A DNA stretch of 25,188 nucleotides, taken from a virus. The position numbers and the translations under genes are program-made. Within the stretch, counting starts at the first letter, position 1. Each line of letters opens with the position of its first letter. A model generated the notes under the pieces. It did not search any database and had not been told where the DNA came from. It saw only the letters and a program-made list of their open reading frames with translations. Positions 6,888 through 15,239 of this stretch are shown here, piece by piece. The DNA is taken from the IMG/VR virus record IMGVR_UViG_3300047171_000024, positions 1-25,188 of that record; one strand, given 5' to 3'.

Positions 6888-7790
6888 TTATGTGAGAATC
6901 GTTGCGAAATTCTGCTCGTAGTACCCCTGAAAGTCGTTGTAAGCGAGCGCCCCGCCCGCAAGCAAAACGCCGCCCGCACCGTTCAACGGAACCGGCGAGT
7001 GAACAGGTTGCCCCGTCTCGTCAAGGATCGGTTGAAGGGGAAGCGACATGCTTTTCTTGTAGACCGTCCCGGCGTCCAGAACGCTCACCGGGTTCCACGG
7101 CTTGATTCGGTACTCCAGTACCAAATCAACTTGCCAGTAGTACGCCCCGTTCTCGCTGTGATTCGTCACGCTGTATTCCGTACACCGCACCGTCTTCGCC
7201 GGGAACACGGCGGTGTTGCTCGGATTGATTACCATCGCCAACGCAGCGTTGTTGATGCTGTCCTGATACTGCAAAATCTTCGCACCAGCGCCCCAGGTCA
7301 AATCCTTGTAGGCGGTGATGGAAATCTGAAGGTTGCTACAGGGAATCTCTGGCGGCGGATCATAAGGTTGCCCCGCACTGTTCACGACGGCTTTACCCGC
7401 CAAGTCTTTTGGCCCAAGTAGTCGAGTACCGTGAACGCTGCCGAGTTTAATCGTCCAGGGGCGGTCGGGCGGTGGCGTACTCTGATCGGTCTGCGTCGGG
7501 TCCGTGGTCTGGTTGCCGTCGTCGAAGGGCTTAGACGTGTAGGTGATCTTGACGTTGTAGATTCCGACTTGATCGCCTTCCGGGTCACAATCCAGACTCA
7601 CCGCCAACGCCCCGAAATCGCCGGGGTGCGGGTCGTATCTGTGGATACTCGGAAACCCAATACCCCAAACGGCGGGCGGTGCGTCACTGAGGTACTGCAT
7701 CGCCACGAGAAAGTTGCGGGTGTAAGTACGCACCCCTTTGTTGTCTACACTTCCGGTTCCCGGCTTTTCTACAACTGACGCTACGCCCAC
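6888..7790 (-). CDS. Phage tail protein, downstream of tape measure (unidentified), 300 aa
   Basis: I do not recognise a family. Position gives the clue: it lies between the tape-measure gene and the fibre gene, where distal tail or baseplate-hub proteins are encoded. The sequence is soluble and beta-rich, with no transmembrane segment and a Pro/Thr/Asp linker near residues 95-115 (TTDPTQTDQSTPPPDRP). I chose the GTG at 7790, preceded by AAGGGGG, which places it just after the tape-measure stop at 7799. An upstream ATG at 7832 would overlap that gene by 34 bp and has poorer signals. A distal tail protein is the leading guess. Confidence 0.75.
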   Translation of the reverse strand: MGVASVVEKPGTGSVDNKGVRTYTRNFLVAMQYLSDAPPAVWGIGFPSIHRYDPHPGDFGALAVSLDCDPEGDQVGIYNVKITYTSKPFDDGNQTTDPTQTDQSTPPPDRPWTIKLGSVHGTRLLGPKDLAGKAVVNSAGQPYDPPPEIPCSNLQISITAYKDLTWGAGAKILQYQDSINNAALAMVINPSNTAVFPAKTVRCTEYSVTNHSENGAYYWQVDLVLEYRIKPWNPVSVLDAGTVYKKSMSLPLQPILDETGQPVHSPVPLNGAGGVLLAGGALAYNDFQGYYEQNFATILT

Positions 7791-7798
7791 TGTCCCCC

Positions 7799-9472
7799 TT
7801 AGCCCGCCTTCAGCGGTATGGATATGCCCCACAAGTTAATCATCTTGTCGAGTTTCTGATTCGCCTTCTTCAGTTCCTCGTTGTTCTTCTCTTCGATCTT
7901 CTTCGGCTGATTCAGACCCAACAACGCTTCGCCCCGCCACTTCGCTTCAATCGAGTACGCTTCCTTTGAATCCTTCAGTGCCGCCGCAATCGGGTTGTAC
8001 TTGGCCTGGAGTCCTTCACCCGCCACGCCCTTCGTGGCTTCGGCGGCTTTCTTCTTCTGCCCCAGCTTGTCGAACCAAGAACCAATCTTGGTGGCGGAAT
8101 CGCCCCACGTCGAAATGGCGTTCTTGCCCCATTCCCGCATGTCCTTTCCGGCCTTCTGGATGTTCGCCCCCAAACCGTCCACGTTCTTCGCCTGATCCCG
8201 GAACCACTTCCCGCCCAGGTCGTCGGGTAACTCCCCCGCCAGTTCCAACAAGTCCTTGATGGTGTTCTTGAAGGCGTCAACCAGCTTGCCGAACCCTTCA
8301 ACCAGGAAGGACACGACGAAGGCGATTGCACCGACACCGGCTTTCAACGTGTCCCAAACGTACCCGATGCCCTGAGCCACCGCCTTCAGCACTTGAAGGA
8401 CGACGGTTTCAATCGACGGCCAGCTATCGCCGAACATCCCGACCGAGTTGACCAGTTCGGTAATCCAACTCACGGCTTCGTCGATCCAGCCGGACAGCAC
8501 TTCAAACACGGCGTCCAAGATGTCGGAAACTTTGGCGATGGCCCGACCGATCCAGTCGAACACGGGGGTGAGCAGAGCGAACGCTTTGGTGACGACGCCG
8601 CCGATGAACTTCACAATCGGGGCTGCGATGAGAGTGGCACGGTTCACCAACCCGTCCCAAACCGACGAGATGGCTTGACGAGATTCCTTCCAGGCTTTGG
8701 CGGCGTCGGCTGCGGCTTTCAATTGGCTGTCGGAAAGGACGGCCCCGGTTTTCTTCTGCTTCTCGATGAAGTCCTGAATCCCGGCCCCGCCCTTCTGCAA
8801 CACCGGCAACAGACGTACCCCGCCTTCCTCGAACAACTTCATGCTGGCGGCGGCTTGTTGAGCGCCGGGCGGCAGCTTGGAAATTGCGTCGGCGATGGCC
8901 TTGAACTGTTCGTCAACCGGAAGGTTCAGCAGTTGTTGGGCGTTCAGTCCGAGTTGTTGGAACGTCTTGGCGGCGTCCCCTTCGCCCCGTGAGGCGTCGG
9001 AAATCTTCTTCCCCAGCTTCCCGAACACCGCCCCGACTTGTTCACCTTCGACACCGGCCCTGCCGAGAACTTGCGTCAGCCCTTGAAGCTGACTGGCCGA
9101 CACGTTGAGGGATTCCGCTTGCTTGACGATTCCACCGAACACGTTCAGGTTGTCGAACGGAGCGGTGACGGCCCCGAAGATGGATTCGACGATCCCGCCC
9201 GCTGCGGTTCCTACGGCCCCGCCGATGGCCGCACCTATCGGCCCGCCCAAAAACGTCCCGATGGCGGTTCCCGCACCGGCGAGAAGGGCTTTGGTGTTGG
9301 ACAGTCCCCCGACAACTTTTCCGGCGACACCCGCCACCGTTCCGGCTACGGCGGCTTGGGCCTTGTCGCCCCACTGCTTGATACCGGCGAGGGAATTTCC
9401 CAAACCCTGAACCAAGCCCGTGCCGTTACTGGTCAAGACGAGAGATGCGGAACCGATACTATTTGCTGCCAC
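7799..9472 (-). CDS. Tail tape measure protein
   Basis: This 557-aa protein is the longest after the frameshifted chaperone and occupies the classical tape-measure slot. It has a Gly/Ala-rich hydrophobic segment (about residues 55-105, with GTAIGTFLGGPIGAAIGGAVG), long helical stretches in the middle, and hydrophobic helices around 250-400 typical of tape measures that cross the host membrane. It sets tail length during assembly. The small size predicts a rather short tail. No lytic transglycosylase or peptidase motif was seen. The GTG start at 9472 is preceded by GGAGG and overlaps the end of the frameshifted chaperone frame (9459) by 14 bp, the usual tight spacing. Confidence 0.88.
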   Translation of the reverse strand: MAANSIGSASLVLTSNGTGLVQGLGNSLAGIKQWGDKAQAAVAGTVAGVAGKVVGGLSNTKALLAGAGTAIGTFLGGPIGAAIGGAVGTAAGGIVESIFGAVTAPFDNLNVFGGIVKQAESLNVSASQLQGLTQVLGRAGVEGEQVGAVFGKLGKKISDASRGEGDAAKTFQQLGLNAQQLLNLPVDEQFKAIADAISKLPPGAQQAAASMKLFEEGGVRLLPVLQKGGAGIQDFIEKQKKTGAVLSDSQLKAAADAAKAWKESRQAISSVWDGLVNRATLIAAPIVKFIGGVVTKAFALLTPVFDWIGRAIAKVSDILDAVFEVLSGWIDEAVSWITELVNSVGMFGDSWPSIETVVLQVLKAVAQGIGYVWDTLKAGVGAIAFVVSFLVEGFGKLVDAFKNTIKDLLELAGELPDDLGGKWFRDQAKNVDGLGANIQKAGKDMREWGKNAISTWGDSATKIGSWFDKLGQKKKAAEATKGVAGEGLQAKYNPIAAALKDSKEAYSIEAKWRGEALLGLNQPKKIEEKNNEELKKANQKLDKMINLWGISIPLKAG

Positions 9473-9794
9473 TGTCCTCCAGCTTGTTGTGTCTTTCGAC
9501 GTACCGTTTCCACGCCGCCAACCCTAGTTCCTGGTCGTGCTGTTGCTCGCCCTGGTCGAACTTGGGTAGGAGATCGGTGGGCGCTATCCGTGCGCCCCAA
9601 GCCTGACATCCTGCGGCCCCGACCACAGCGGCCCGGATGTCGCCCCGGAGTTCGCCCCACGGGTCCATTTCGTAGAGTGCGTACCAGCCCGCCAGTTCCG
9701 AAACCGCCAGCCTGTCGGAAAGTTCCTTCACGGTGCAGCCGAGTTGAAGGGCGAGACGGAACCGGAAGAGTTCTTCGGGGTCTGCCCTCAGTCT
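9459..9794 (-). CDS. Tail chaperone T frame, made only by -1 frameshift
   Basis: This 111-codon frame has no good start of its own. It joins the upstream chaperone after a slip on A7 (9800-9794). The predicted fusion has 107 residues from the first frame plus 111 from this one, 218 aa in total. The segment KELSDRLAVSELAGWYALYEMDPWGELRGDIRAA is typical of the tail-chaperone extension that bridges to the tape measure (family knowledge: lambda gpG/gpGT). No stop interrupts the frame between the slip site and 9459. A GTG at 9731 exists inside it, but starting there would discard the conserved beginning. Confidence 0.82.
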   Translation of the reverse strand, partial: RLRADPEELFRFRLALQLGCTVKELSDRLAVSELAGWYALYEMDPWGELRGDIRAAVVGAAGCQAWGARIAPTDLLPKFDQGEQQHDQELGLAAWKRYVERHNKLEDSGSK

Positions 9795-10114
9795 TTTTTT
9801 GCTTCGGCCACCACTTCGGCGTTCAACTTGTTGTGCCTGACGACGGCTTCGGCCACCGCCTTGACGGTGTTGAAAGTGGTCGCCCGGATGCTGGCAATGT
9901 CCTTGTCGTCGAAGACCCGCTTGCCGTCCTCGTCGCCGACACCCAGCAACACCGCCACCGCCAACGCATCAGCCGGGTTATCGCCGATGGCTTTTTCCAG
10001 ACGGTCCATTTCCGACAGCGTGAGACTTCGCACGTTGACGGTTCCCCAATCCGGTATCTCGACGGTTCCGGTTGCGCACGTTTTCACAGACAGGTATTTA
10101 TCTCTCAAATTCAT
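9788..10114 (-). CDS. Tail assembly chaperone (gpG-like)
   Basis: This 108-aa protein sits between the tail tube and tape-measure genes, where siphoviruses encode the chaperone that coats the tape measure during tail assembly. The body resembles the family in its layout: a small beta start, then a helical region with SEMDRLEKAIGDNPADALAVAVLLGV and a charged end. The stop TGA (9790-9788) comes three bases after a run of seven A, in the codons GCA AAA AAA GAC TGA, a slippery context for a -1 shift into the next frame. GGAG precedes the ATG at 10114. It starts just after the tail tube stop at 10117. Confidence 0.85.
   Translation of the reverse strand: MNLRDKYLSVKTCATGTVEIPDWGTVNVRSLTLSEMDRLEKAIGDNPADALAVAVLLGVGDEDGKRVFDDKDIASIRATTFNTVKAVAEAVVRHNKLNAEVVAEAKKD
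9794..9800 (-). promoter_or_regulatory. Programmed -1 frameshift slippery run (A7)
   Basis: Seven consecutive A residues on the minus strand precede GAC TGA of the chaperone frame. Slipping back one base after the two AAA codons continues into AGA CTG AGG and an open frame to 9459. The position, sense of shift and gene context match the conserved frameshift of tailed-phage G/GT chaperones. I did not find an obvious stimulatory hairpin by eye. Confidence 0.8.
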
Positions 10115-10116
10115 CG

Positions 10117-10542
10117 TTAGCTCCCCATCGTAATGTCGCCACTGACGGCGGCGGTTGCCTTGAACTTGACCAAGCCTTCCGTCTCCATTGACATCTCACA
10201 TTTGGTGACGGCGGCGGTACACGTCCACGTCAGCCCGCCGCCACTTTCGCCGGTGTCCGGGGCGGTGATGATCCAGCTTTTGAACACGCCCTGAAGAGCG
10301 ACAATGCGAAGGTAATCGGCCTTCTTGAAGATGCCTTCAAAGCTCAGTTCGCCGGGGTCCGTAAGACCGACGATCTTGACACGGCGGCGTGAAGACATCG
10401 CCATGTGTGCGGCGTCCACGATGGACACGTCACCGAAAGGAACCTGAATCATGACGGGTTCGGCGAAGCCCTGTTGGGCGTTGGATGCACCGTCGTTCAC
10501 GGAAATGGAAGCGGAAAAGCCGATGGTTGGCGAGTAGGACAT
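10117..10542 (-). CDS. Major tail (tube) protein
   Basis: This 141-aa protein is compact and beta-rich. Its N terminus is MSYSPTIGFSASISVNDG, and it has a central segment KIVGLTDPGELSFEG, characteristic in style of siphovirus tube subunits that polymerise around the tape measure. The order after the gp10-like adaptor and before the chaperone supports the call. There is a strong GGGGGA ribosome-binding site before the ATG. A 48-bp gap before the gene carries an ATAGATAC motif (10572-10580) that may initiate transcription. Sequence identity alone is not decisive. Confidence 0.78.
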   Translation of the reverse strand: MSYSPTIGFSASISVNDGASNAQQGFAEPVMIQVPFGDVSIVDAAHMAMSSRRRVKIVGLTDPGELSFEGIFKKADYLRIVALQGVFKSWIITAPDTGESGGGLTWTCTAAVTKCEMSMETEGLVKFKATAAVSGDITMGS

Positions 10543-10571
10543 ATTCCCCCGATGTTGTTGAAAACTACGGA

Positions 10572-10580
10572 GTATCTATG
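10572..10580 (-). promoter_or_regulatory. ATAGATAC motif before the tail tube gene
   Basis: On the minus strand CATAGATAC lies in the 48-bp gap between the gp10-like gene and the tail tube gene. It is the same core as at 15227-15237 (CATAGATACGG). It is a candidate phage promoter or regulator site. Confidence 0.35.
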
Positions 10581-10590
10581 TGAGTGGGGT

Positions 10591-11037
10591 TCAAGATTTG
10601 GCGAGTTGGGCGGCAATTCCTCGTTCGATGGCGGCTGCCAACGCCGTCATGTATTCGTCCTTGCTGGAATCCAGGGCGGGCTTCAAGAACGGTTTCGCCC
10701 GACTCCGCTTCGTACCCTTCTCCAGAAAGTGGGCGTACTTGCTCGGCTTGATGAGTTTGGGTTGCCCCTTCTTCTTGCCCTTCTTGTAGACGCCCTTGTT
10801 CTTCTGGTACTTGGTTCGTGGCCCGACGACGGCAACAGCGATGTCTTTGTAAATTTTCACCTTGATGCCGATACTCTTCGCCAAATACCCGTAGCGCCCG
10901 ACCGCCTGAGCGTTGCCCTTCACGGCGGTGCGAACCGTTCGGGCGGCTTCGTTCACCGCCTTGCGGAGAATCTTGTTCACGAGACTCTTCTTCAACCCTT
11001 CGAGGGGTTTCAAGTCGATGGTGAGTTTGGCGTTCAT
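10591..11037 (-). CDS. HK97 gp10-like tail completion/head-tail protein
   Basis: This 148-aa protein is basic. Its first half, LVNKILRKAVNEAARTVRTAVKGNA, is a helix with the pattern of HK97 gp10-type proteins, and near the C terminus YAHFLEKGTKRSRAKPFLKPAL matches the family's signature (a Y-x-x-x-x-E-x-GT block followed by a P-x-P-F-L-x-P-A-like block). These proteins sit at the head-tail junction or help finish the tail. A Lys-rich stretch near residues 75-95 is notable. The ATG at 11037 overlaps the stop of the upstream gene (11034), which suggests translational coupling. Confidence 0.83.
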   Translation of the reverse strand: MNAKLTIDLKPLEGLKKSLVNKILRKAVNEAARTVRTAVKGNAQAVGRYGYLAKSIGIKVKIYKDIAVAVVGPRTKYQKNKGVYKKGKKKGQPKLIKPSKYAHFLEKGTKRSRAKPFLKPALDSSKDEYMTALAAAIERGIAAQLAKS

Positions 11038-11360
11038 GTCACGTCCAGGCGGTGAACGTCAACGATCATTTCGTTGTTGCCCCACCGCACGCCATCGACC
11101 AAGTACGTTTCGTCGAAGGCCACTGAGTACAGCCGATCCAGGGGAGAGATTTCCGGGTACTGGCGAATGTGAAACGTGCCGCTGACGGTGCTTCTGATGG
11201 CCCCGAATTCGTTCTGTTCGGTGCTGCTGTCGAGTTCGTAGGTTCCGTACAAGTAGCCCTGACTGACGTAGGTTTTCGGCCTGTCGCCCGTCGTGCCGTC
11301 GTTCGTCCTCGAACACTTCAGCCACTCCCACCGATACGGGTAAGCTCCAGCGTTAGGCAT
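11034..11360 (-). CDS. Head-tail joining/adaptor protein
   Basis: This 108-aa protein is all-beta. It has the size, position and final motif of phage head closure proteins (SPP1 gp16/lambda gpFII type): DETYLVDGVRWGNNEMIVDVHRLDV resembles the part where such proteins state a measurement-like beta hairpin. It sits between the gp6-like connector and the gp10-like protein, the standard order. Its start overlaps the connector end by 8 bp. It would close the portal channel after DNA packaging. Confidence 0.75.
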   Translation of the reverse strand: MPNAGAYPYRWEWLKCSRTNDGTTGDRPKTYVSQGYLYGTYELDSSTEQNEFGAIRSTVSGTFHIRQYPEISPLDRLYSVAFDETYLVDGVRWGNNEMIVDVHRLDVT

Positions 11361-11955
11361 TCCAGTTCCCCCCGACTTCGAGACTGAACCGCTTCGTCAG
11401 TGCGAACCATCCTTGCGGGAGTTCGATCACGGGGTCTTCGGTGAACGCCGAACGGTTTTCGTACCAGTGGGCAGCAAGAAGTTTCACCGCCAACGCCGCC
11501 GCACTTGGGATGCTTGCGGCGTTGGCGTAGCCGCACTCGAAAGTGACACGCACGCTTCCGGCTGCGGTGTCGTGAAGGATCGGTAGCGGCCCTGTCGGAA
11601 GGATCACACGGGCGGGCGTACTCACGAGGTCGTAAATGCACCCCGACAGGGTTTGCCAAGTGTTGTTCGGGTCCAGGTAGCCGACAGACGTGATGCCGGT
11701 GACGGGCGCACGGGGAACGTAAATGATGTTGGGCTTTTGGCTGCACTTCTGCACCGGCCAGTTGTCCAGACGCAACCGCTGCGTTTGGTCGCAAAGAACA
11801 ACGCCCGTGTGTTGCGTGAACAAGTCCGTGGCGGCGTCCACGAAGGACGCAATCAAGTCGGATTCGTAGTTGTCGTAGAGCCGCAAGTAACTCACCATGT
11901 CGGCGGTTGCGACGGCGGGGAACGTGGGCGGCGTCAGTACCTCAAGTTTCTGCAT
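11353..11955 (-). CDS. Head-tail connector, gp6-like
   Basis: This 200-aa protein is the first gene after the capsid terminator. The helical start with MVSYLRLYDNYESDLIASFVDAATDLFTQHTG is the pattern of HK97 gp6/SPP1 gp15 connectors (a short helical bundle beginning with a first-helix residue set and a Y-x-D-L segment). The middle is beta (APVTGITSVGYLD) and the C terminus helical (AALAVKLLAAHWYENRSAF, the usual LLAAHWYENR-like end). I chose the ATG at 11955, where the family similarity begins. Earlier codons in the same frame overlie the terminator and the capsid end. Confidence 0.83.
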   Translation of the reverse strand: MQKLEVLTPPTFPAVATADMVSYLRLYDNYESDLIASFVDAATDLFTQHTGVVLCDQTQRLRLDNWPVQKCSQKPNIIYVPRAPVTGITSVGYLDPNNTWQTLSGCIYDLVSTPARVILPTGPLPILHDTAAGSVRVTFECGYANAASIPSAAALAVKLLAAHWYENRSAFTEDPVIELPQGWFALTKRFSLEVGGNWNA

Positions 11956-11956
11956 A

Positions 11957-11970
11957 CCCGTATTTAGACG
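11957..11970 (-). promoter_or_regulatory. CTAAATACGGG motif before the connector gene
   Basis: On the minus strand CGTCTAAATACGGG lies between the capsid terminator (11980-12015) and the connector ATG (11955). Because a terminator precedes it, a fresh promoter is expected here, and the motif matches those before 15224, 16989 and 18007. A phage late promoter or leaderless start is inferred. Confidence 0.4.
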
Positions 11971-11979
11971 TGGCGCACG

Positions 11980-12015
11980 AAAAACCCTCCCGTGTCTACA
12001 GTCACGAGAGGGTTT
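11980..12015 (-). terminator. Terminator after the capsid gene
   Basis: The arms AAACCCTCCCGTG (11982-11994) and CACGAGAGGGTTT (12003-12015) pair with one mismatch around an 8-nt loop. On the minus strand the stem is followed by a run of T (A residues 11980-11984 on +). It lies about 55 bp past the capsid stop. Immediately beyond it is CGTGCGCCACG, related to the palindrome next to the terminator at 18046. Confidence 0.75.
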
Positions 12016-12070
12016 CCGCTTTCGACCCCGCAGCACAGACCGTTGGGAGAGGCGGGGCGAAAGTTTCTGG

Positions 12071-13369
12071 TTAGCTCGCCGGGGTCGCCAAGCGTGCGAT
12101 GCTGCTGGCGTGGCCGACGTAGTTGGAATCGAACCGCATGACGGCTTCAAAACCGATGATCCCGTTGGCTCGGTACAATTCGTTCAAGCGGGTGATTTGA
12201 ACGCCCTCGACAACCCGGACGTTGTGCCGAGAAAGATCGGCGAACACCGCAAGGTTCTTCGAGAAGCTGCCCGATGCGTCGATGCTGTTGGACACAACGT
12301 AGTTGAAGCCAGCGATGTTGTTCGGCTGCTGGTTCTGCACCAGCGTGTTGTTGATGTCCCAAATGTACCGGCCCTGACTGTCCTTGATCTTTCGCAAATC
12401 CCAAACGCTGGAATCGTGCAATACAAGGGTGCAGTTCGGGCGGTAGGCCAAATCGACGGCGTAGAACAGGCTCATCAAGTCGTCGAACGTGTACAGGTTC
12501 TTCTTGGTGGCGGCGAGCGTCACGGCGGCGGTTCCGGCGTCGGCGGTGGTTGCGGCTGCGATCAACCCTGTCGGCTGAGAACTGCCCGTACCGGCGACGA
12601 CGTACTTTTCCATTGCACGGGCGAAGCGGATGGCGAGCGTCTGGTTGACGTAACCTTCCACGTCGAACACGGCGTCCTGAAGCATTTCGTAGGTGACTTG
12701 CACGACGGTGCGGAACATATACGCACCCAACGAAATCTTGTCGAACGTCGGGTCCACGTTCGTTGCGGACGCTCCCGACTGAGCGACAATCGCCACGCTG
12801 TTGGCTACGTCGCTCGCCCTCGGAAGGGTGAACGTGTTGCCGTCCGCTGTGGTGCGAATCGTCACCTTGTCCAAGATCGGGCTGTAATACTTCAGTTCCG
12901 TCTGAAGGTCGGTGTTCGTGGTCGTGAAGACGGCGTTACCGCCAGCGGTGTTCGTCGCCGTGTTCAACGAACGGTATTCGATGCAGCCCTGGTGCAGCGG
13001 CATACCGAGTTCTGCGGCCCTCGTCATGGTGTCGCCGTCGCAACGAACGCCCGGCAATCCGTAGCCCAACCATGCCTTGAGTGCCTTGTTGCGTTCGGCC
13101 TTCGTGTGCTGACGTGCGACGGCGGCGGTGACGGGTGCGGACGACTTGCGGCCCTGCGTCTGTCTCAGTTCGCTTTCTTTGGCTTCGATGGCCTCACGCT
13201 TGGACAGCTTGGAAATTTCTACTTCCAAGTTGTCGATGTCCGACATCCGCTTCGCCCACTGAGTATCAATCTCAGCTTGTGGGAGAGCGTCGGCTTCTGC
13301 CCGGTCCAACCATGTGCGGCTATCGGCTACCAACGCATTGCGTTGTTCAATTAGTTCAAAACTCTTCAT
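12071..13369 (-). CDS. Major capsid protein, HK97 fold
   Basis: A 432-aa protein. The first ~70 residues form a charged coiled coil (MSDIDNLEVEISKLSKREAIE) expected of the delta scaffold domain, removed by the upstream protease. The remainder is the shell domain, with the pattern of HK97-type capsid proteins: a central Ala/Gly-rich GTAAVTLAATKKNLYTFDDLMSLFYAVD segment followed by LVLHDSSVWDLRKIKDSQGRYIW. It follows the prohead protease directly and is followed by its own terminator, consistent with separate high expression. Start ATG at 13369 with GGAGG upstream. Confidence 0.92.
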   Translation of the reverse strand: MKSFELIEQRNALVADSRTWLDRAEADALPQAEIDTQWAKRMSDIDNLEVEISKLSKREAIEAKESELRQTQGRKSSAPVTAAVARQHTKAERNKALKAWLGYGLPGVRCDGDTMTRAAELGMPLHQGCIEYRSLNTATNTAGGNAVFTTTNTDLQTELKYYSPILDKVTIRTTADGNTFTLPRASDVANSVAIVAQSGASATNVDPTFDKISLGAYMFRTVVQVTYEMLQDAVFDVEGYVNQTLAIRFARAMEKYVVAGTGSSQPTGLIAAATTADAGTAAVTLAATKKNLYTFDDLMSLFYAVDLAYRPNCTLVLHDSSVWDLRKIKDSQGRYIWDINNTLVQNQQPNNIAGFNYVVSNSIDASGSFSKNLAVFADLSRHNVRVVEGVQITRLNELYRANGIIGFEAVMRFDSNYVGHASSIARLATPAS

Positions 13370-13405
13370 GCCCCTCCAGAGGATGTAATCATGTCAATGA
13401 CGCTG

Positions 13406-13924
13406 TTATCTATTCAGCAAGTCCAGAATTTTGCGGTACTTGTCGTTACTTCGCAGACCCACACTTGTCGCCGGATATGCGGGCATCGCTACCGGCCCCA
13501 ACTCGTAAAGGAACACATCGTTGATGGTGCGTAAGTTTCCGTCCCACGTTTCACCGCCCCGCTTCGGCGTGAAGGTGAAGGAAGCGCCTTTTAAGTCGCC
13601 CCGCTGAACCATCTCCCTTACGTCGGAAGCGTGTTCTGGTAGATCGACCTCGAAGGCCAAACCCCGTTCGTCTTCGTGCAGCCGCAGTGTTCCCGCACTC
13701 GTCCGGCCAAGTAGCCTTGAAGGATCGTGGTTGAAAGTTGCGATGATGTCGGCTTTGGATTCGACTGCGGAACGGAACGCACCCCGCTTGATGACTTCGG
13801 TGAAACTCCTCCCGCCCTCGGTGATTTGTGCGGGCGAGTCCCATACGGCGGCGTAGCCCCGCAGGGTCTTTCCCTCGTACTGGAACGGTGCGGTGAAACT
13901 TCGTGTTTCAGTTCGTGTCGCCAT
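13406..13924 (-). CDS. HK97 family prohead protease (peptidase S78)
   Basis: A 172-aa serine protease that trims the capsid delta domain during head maturation. The domain starts TRSFTAPFQYEGKTLRGYAAVWD, then FNHDPSRLLGRT carries catalytic His66, and DLKGASFTFTP carries the nucleophile Ser115, the arrangement of the S78 family. The chosen ATG at 13924 overlaps the portal stop (13908) by 17 bp. The frame is open upstream to 13990, but those residues overlie the portal end and look unlike the family. The stop lies about 36 bp before the capsid start. Confidence 0.9.
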   Translation of the reverse strand: MATRTETRSFTAPFQYEGKTLRGYAAVWDSPAQITEGGRSFTEVIKRGAFRSAVESKADIIATFNHDPSRLLGRTSAGTLRLHEDERGLAFEVDLPEHASDVREMVQRGDLKGASFTFTPKRGGETWDGNLRTINDVFLYELGPVAMPAYPATSVGLRSNDKYRKILDLLNR

Positions 13925-15224
13925 CGTCGGCCCCCTTGTCGGTGCTGGTGTCGGTAACGTCTTCGCCCTCGTCGGCGGGCTGCTCGGCATTGTCGTCGGC
14001 GGGTTGCGGCGGTGCTGGCGGTGTGCTGTTCGGCAACACGTCGCCCCCGTCGATGGGCGGAAGGTTCTCGTCGGCCCGAACTTCGTTCACGGTGCGGAAC
14101 GGAGCGCCCTGAAGAGCGGTGCTGTAGGTCTGGTATCTCGTCAGCTTGTCGGCCCGGAGAAGTTCGGCGGTGTCGAACTCGACGAAGTACCGGCCCTTCT
14201 CGCTCGGCATCAACAGCTTGCGTTCAAGTTCCGCTTCCCACTTCTCCAGCCACGGGCGTAGGGTCGTGTCCAGGAAGTCCCGGTTGAGGGTTTCGAGGTT
14301 GCCCCACGATGCTTTTTCGAGAGACTGCAACTTGCTGGCGGGGCAGTTCAGAAGGCGAGCAACTTCGTACACAAAAAATTGCATGAGTTGCTGGTACTGA
14401 ACTTGTTCGTTCGTCGCCAACGTGAGCGGTGTAAACTTCAAGCCCTGTTGCATCACCGCCACCGTGCCGACGTTTTCACCGCTGTGTTCCTGACTGAAAC
14501 TTCGGCGTAGGTTCGCTTCCCCGTCCTCGTTCAGCTTCACTGTCGGCGGTACGTCGATGACGCCAGCGGGACGGCCCATATTGCGGAACAGGCTGCACCC
14601 GAAGCGGGCGGCGGCGAGTTGAAACCCCAGCGTGTCACGAGCGACTTGCAACAACTGATAGCCTACCGTTCCGTTCGGGCTGAGTCCCGGAACGTGCAGG
14701 ACGTTTTCGGCTTGAAGGATCGTAACTTGTCCCGGCGTTCCCGGTGGCCCGCCGCTTGTGCTGTTGGTGACTCTGTACACCAACTTCCCGGTGGTGCTGT
14801 CTCTTGCGACTTGAACGAAGTGGGGGTGAATGTTCCAAATGGCGACGGGTCTACCGCCGTTGTCACGCTCGATTTCGAGGTAGCCGTTTCCGTACAACAG
14901 GGCGTGCGCCTGAGCCGTTTCCCACACGACAGGGCGTGTTGCTTCGGGATTCGGTTCGCTGTAGAGAAGCGGAAACAGCGGATGATTTTCGGCCTTCTCC
15001 AGCCGCCCGTTCGTTGACTTCTGGTACAGCGTTGGCGGAAGACTTCCGACCGCTTCGGAGATGACTTTGATACCGCACCAGAGTGCGGAAATTCCCAACG
15101 CCGTTTGTTCGGTTACAACCATGCCGCTGTAACCCGGCTGTTGAATCAGCCCGGCTGCGGAACCTGTTGCGTAGGTGATGGCCCGTGATTCCGGGCGAAC
15201 GAAATTCTTGATCCATTGAAACAT
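13908..15224 (-). CDS. Phage portal protein, HK97 family
   Basis: This 438-aa protein forms the dodecameric ring through which DNA is packaged. The sequence runs WCGIKVISEAVGSLPPTLYQ, then NHPLFPLLYSEPNPEATRPVVWETAQAHALLYGNGYLEI, and FFVYEVARLLNCPASKLQ, all typical of HK97/lambda-like portals. The last 45 residues are a Pro/Asp/Glu-rich disordered tail. It lies between TerL and the protease, the standard order. ATG at 15224; a GTG at 15227 adds one residue. No strong ribosome-binding site precedes it; instead a CATAGATACGG motif abuts the start. Confidence 0.92.
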   Translation of the reverse strand: MFQWIKNFVRPESRAITYATGSAAGLIQQPGYSGMVVTEQTALGISALWCGIKVISEAVGSLPPTLYQKSTNGRLEKAENHPLFPLLYSEPNPEATRPVVWETAQAHALLYGNGYLEIERDNGGRPVAIWNIHPHFVQVARDSTTGKLVYRVTNSTSGGPPGTPGQVTILQAENVLHVPGLSPNGTVGYQLLQVARDTLGFQLAAARFGCSLFRNMGRPAGVIDVPPTVKLNEDGEANLRRSFSQEHSGENVGTVAVMQQGLKFTPLTLATNEQVQYQQLMQFFVYEVARLLNCPASKLQSLEKASWGNLETLNRDFLDTTLRPWLEKWEAELERKLLMPSEKGRYFVEFDTAELLRADKLTRYQTYSTALQGAPFRTVNEVRADENLPPIDGGDVLPNSTPPAPPQPADDNAEQPADEGEDVTDTSTDKGADDGDTN

Positions 15225-15226
15225 CA

Positions 15227-15237
15227 CCGTATCTATG
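15227..15237 (-). promoter_or_regulatory. CATAGATACGG motif abutting the portal start
   Basis: On the minus strand CATAGATACGG directly precedes the portal GTG/ATG pair, in place of a Shine-Dalgarno sequence. Near-identical motifs lie before other prophage genes. It may be a -10-like element giving a leaderless mRNA, or a regulator site. Confidence 0.4.
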
Positions 15238-15239
15238 GG

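Noticed and set aside
9038-10120. 360-codon + strand frame
   Set aside because: Antisense to the tape measure and tail chaperone; protein composition looks random.
11897-13354. 485-codon + strand frame
   Set aside because: It lies opposite the capsid gene, a clear family match on the minus strand; high GC keeps the antisense frame open.
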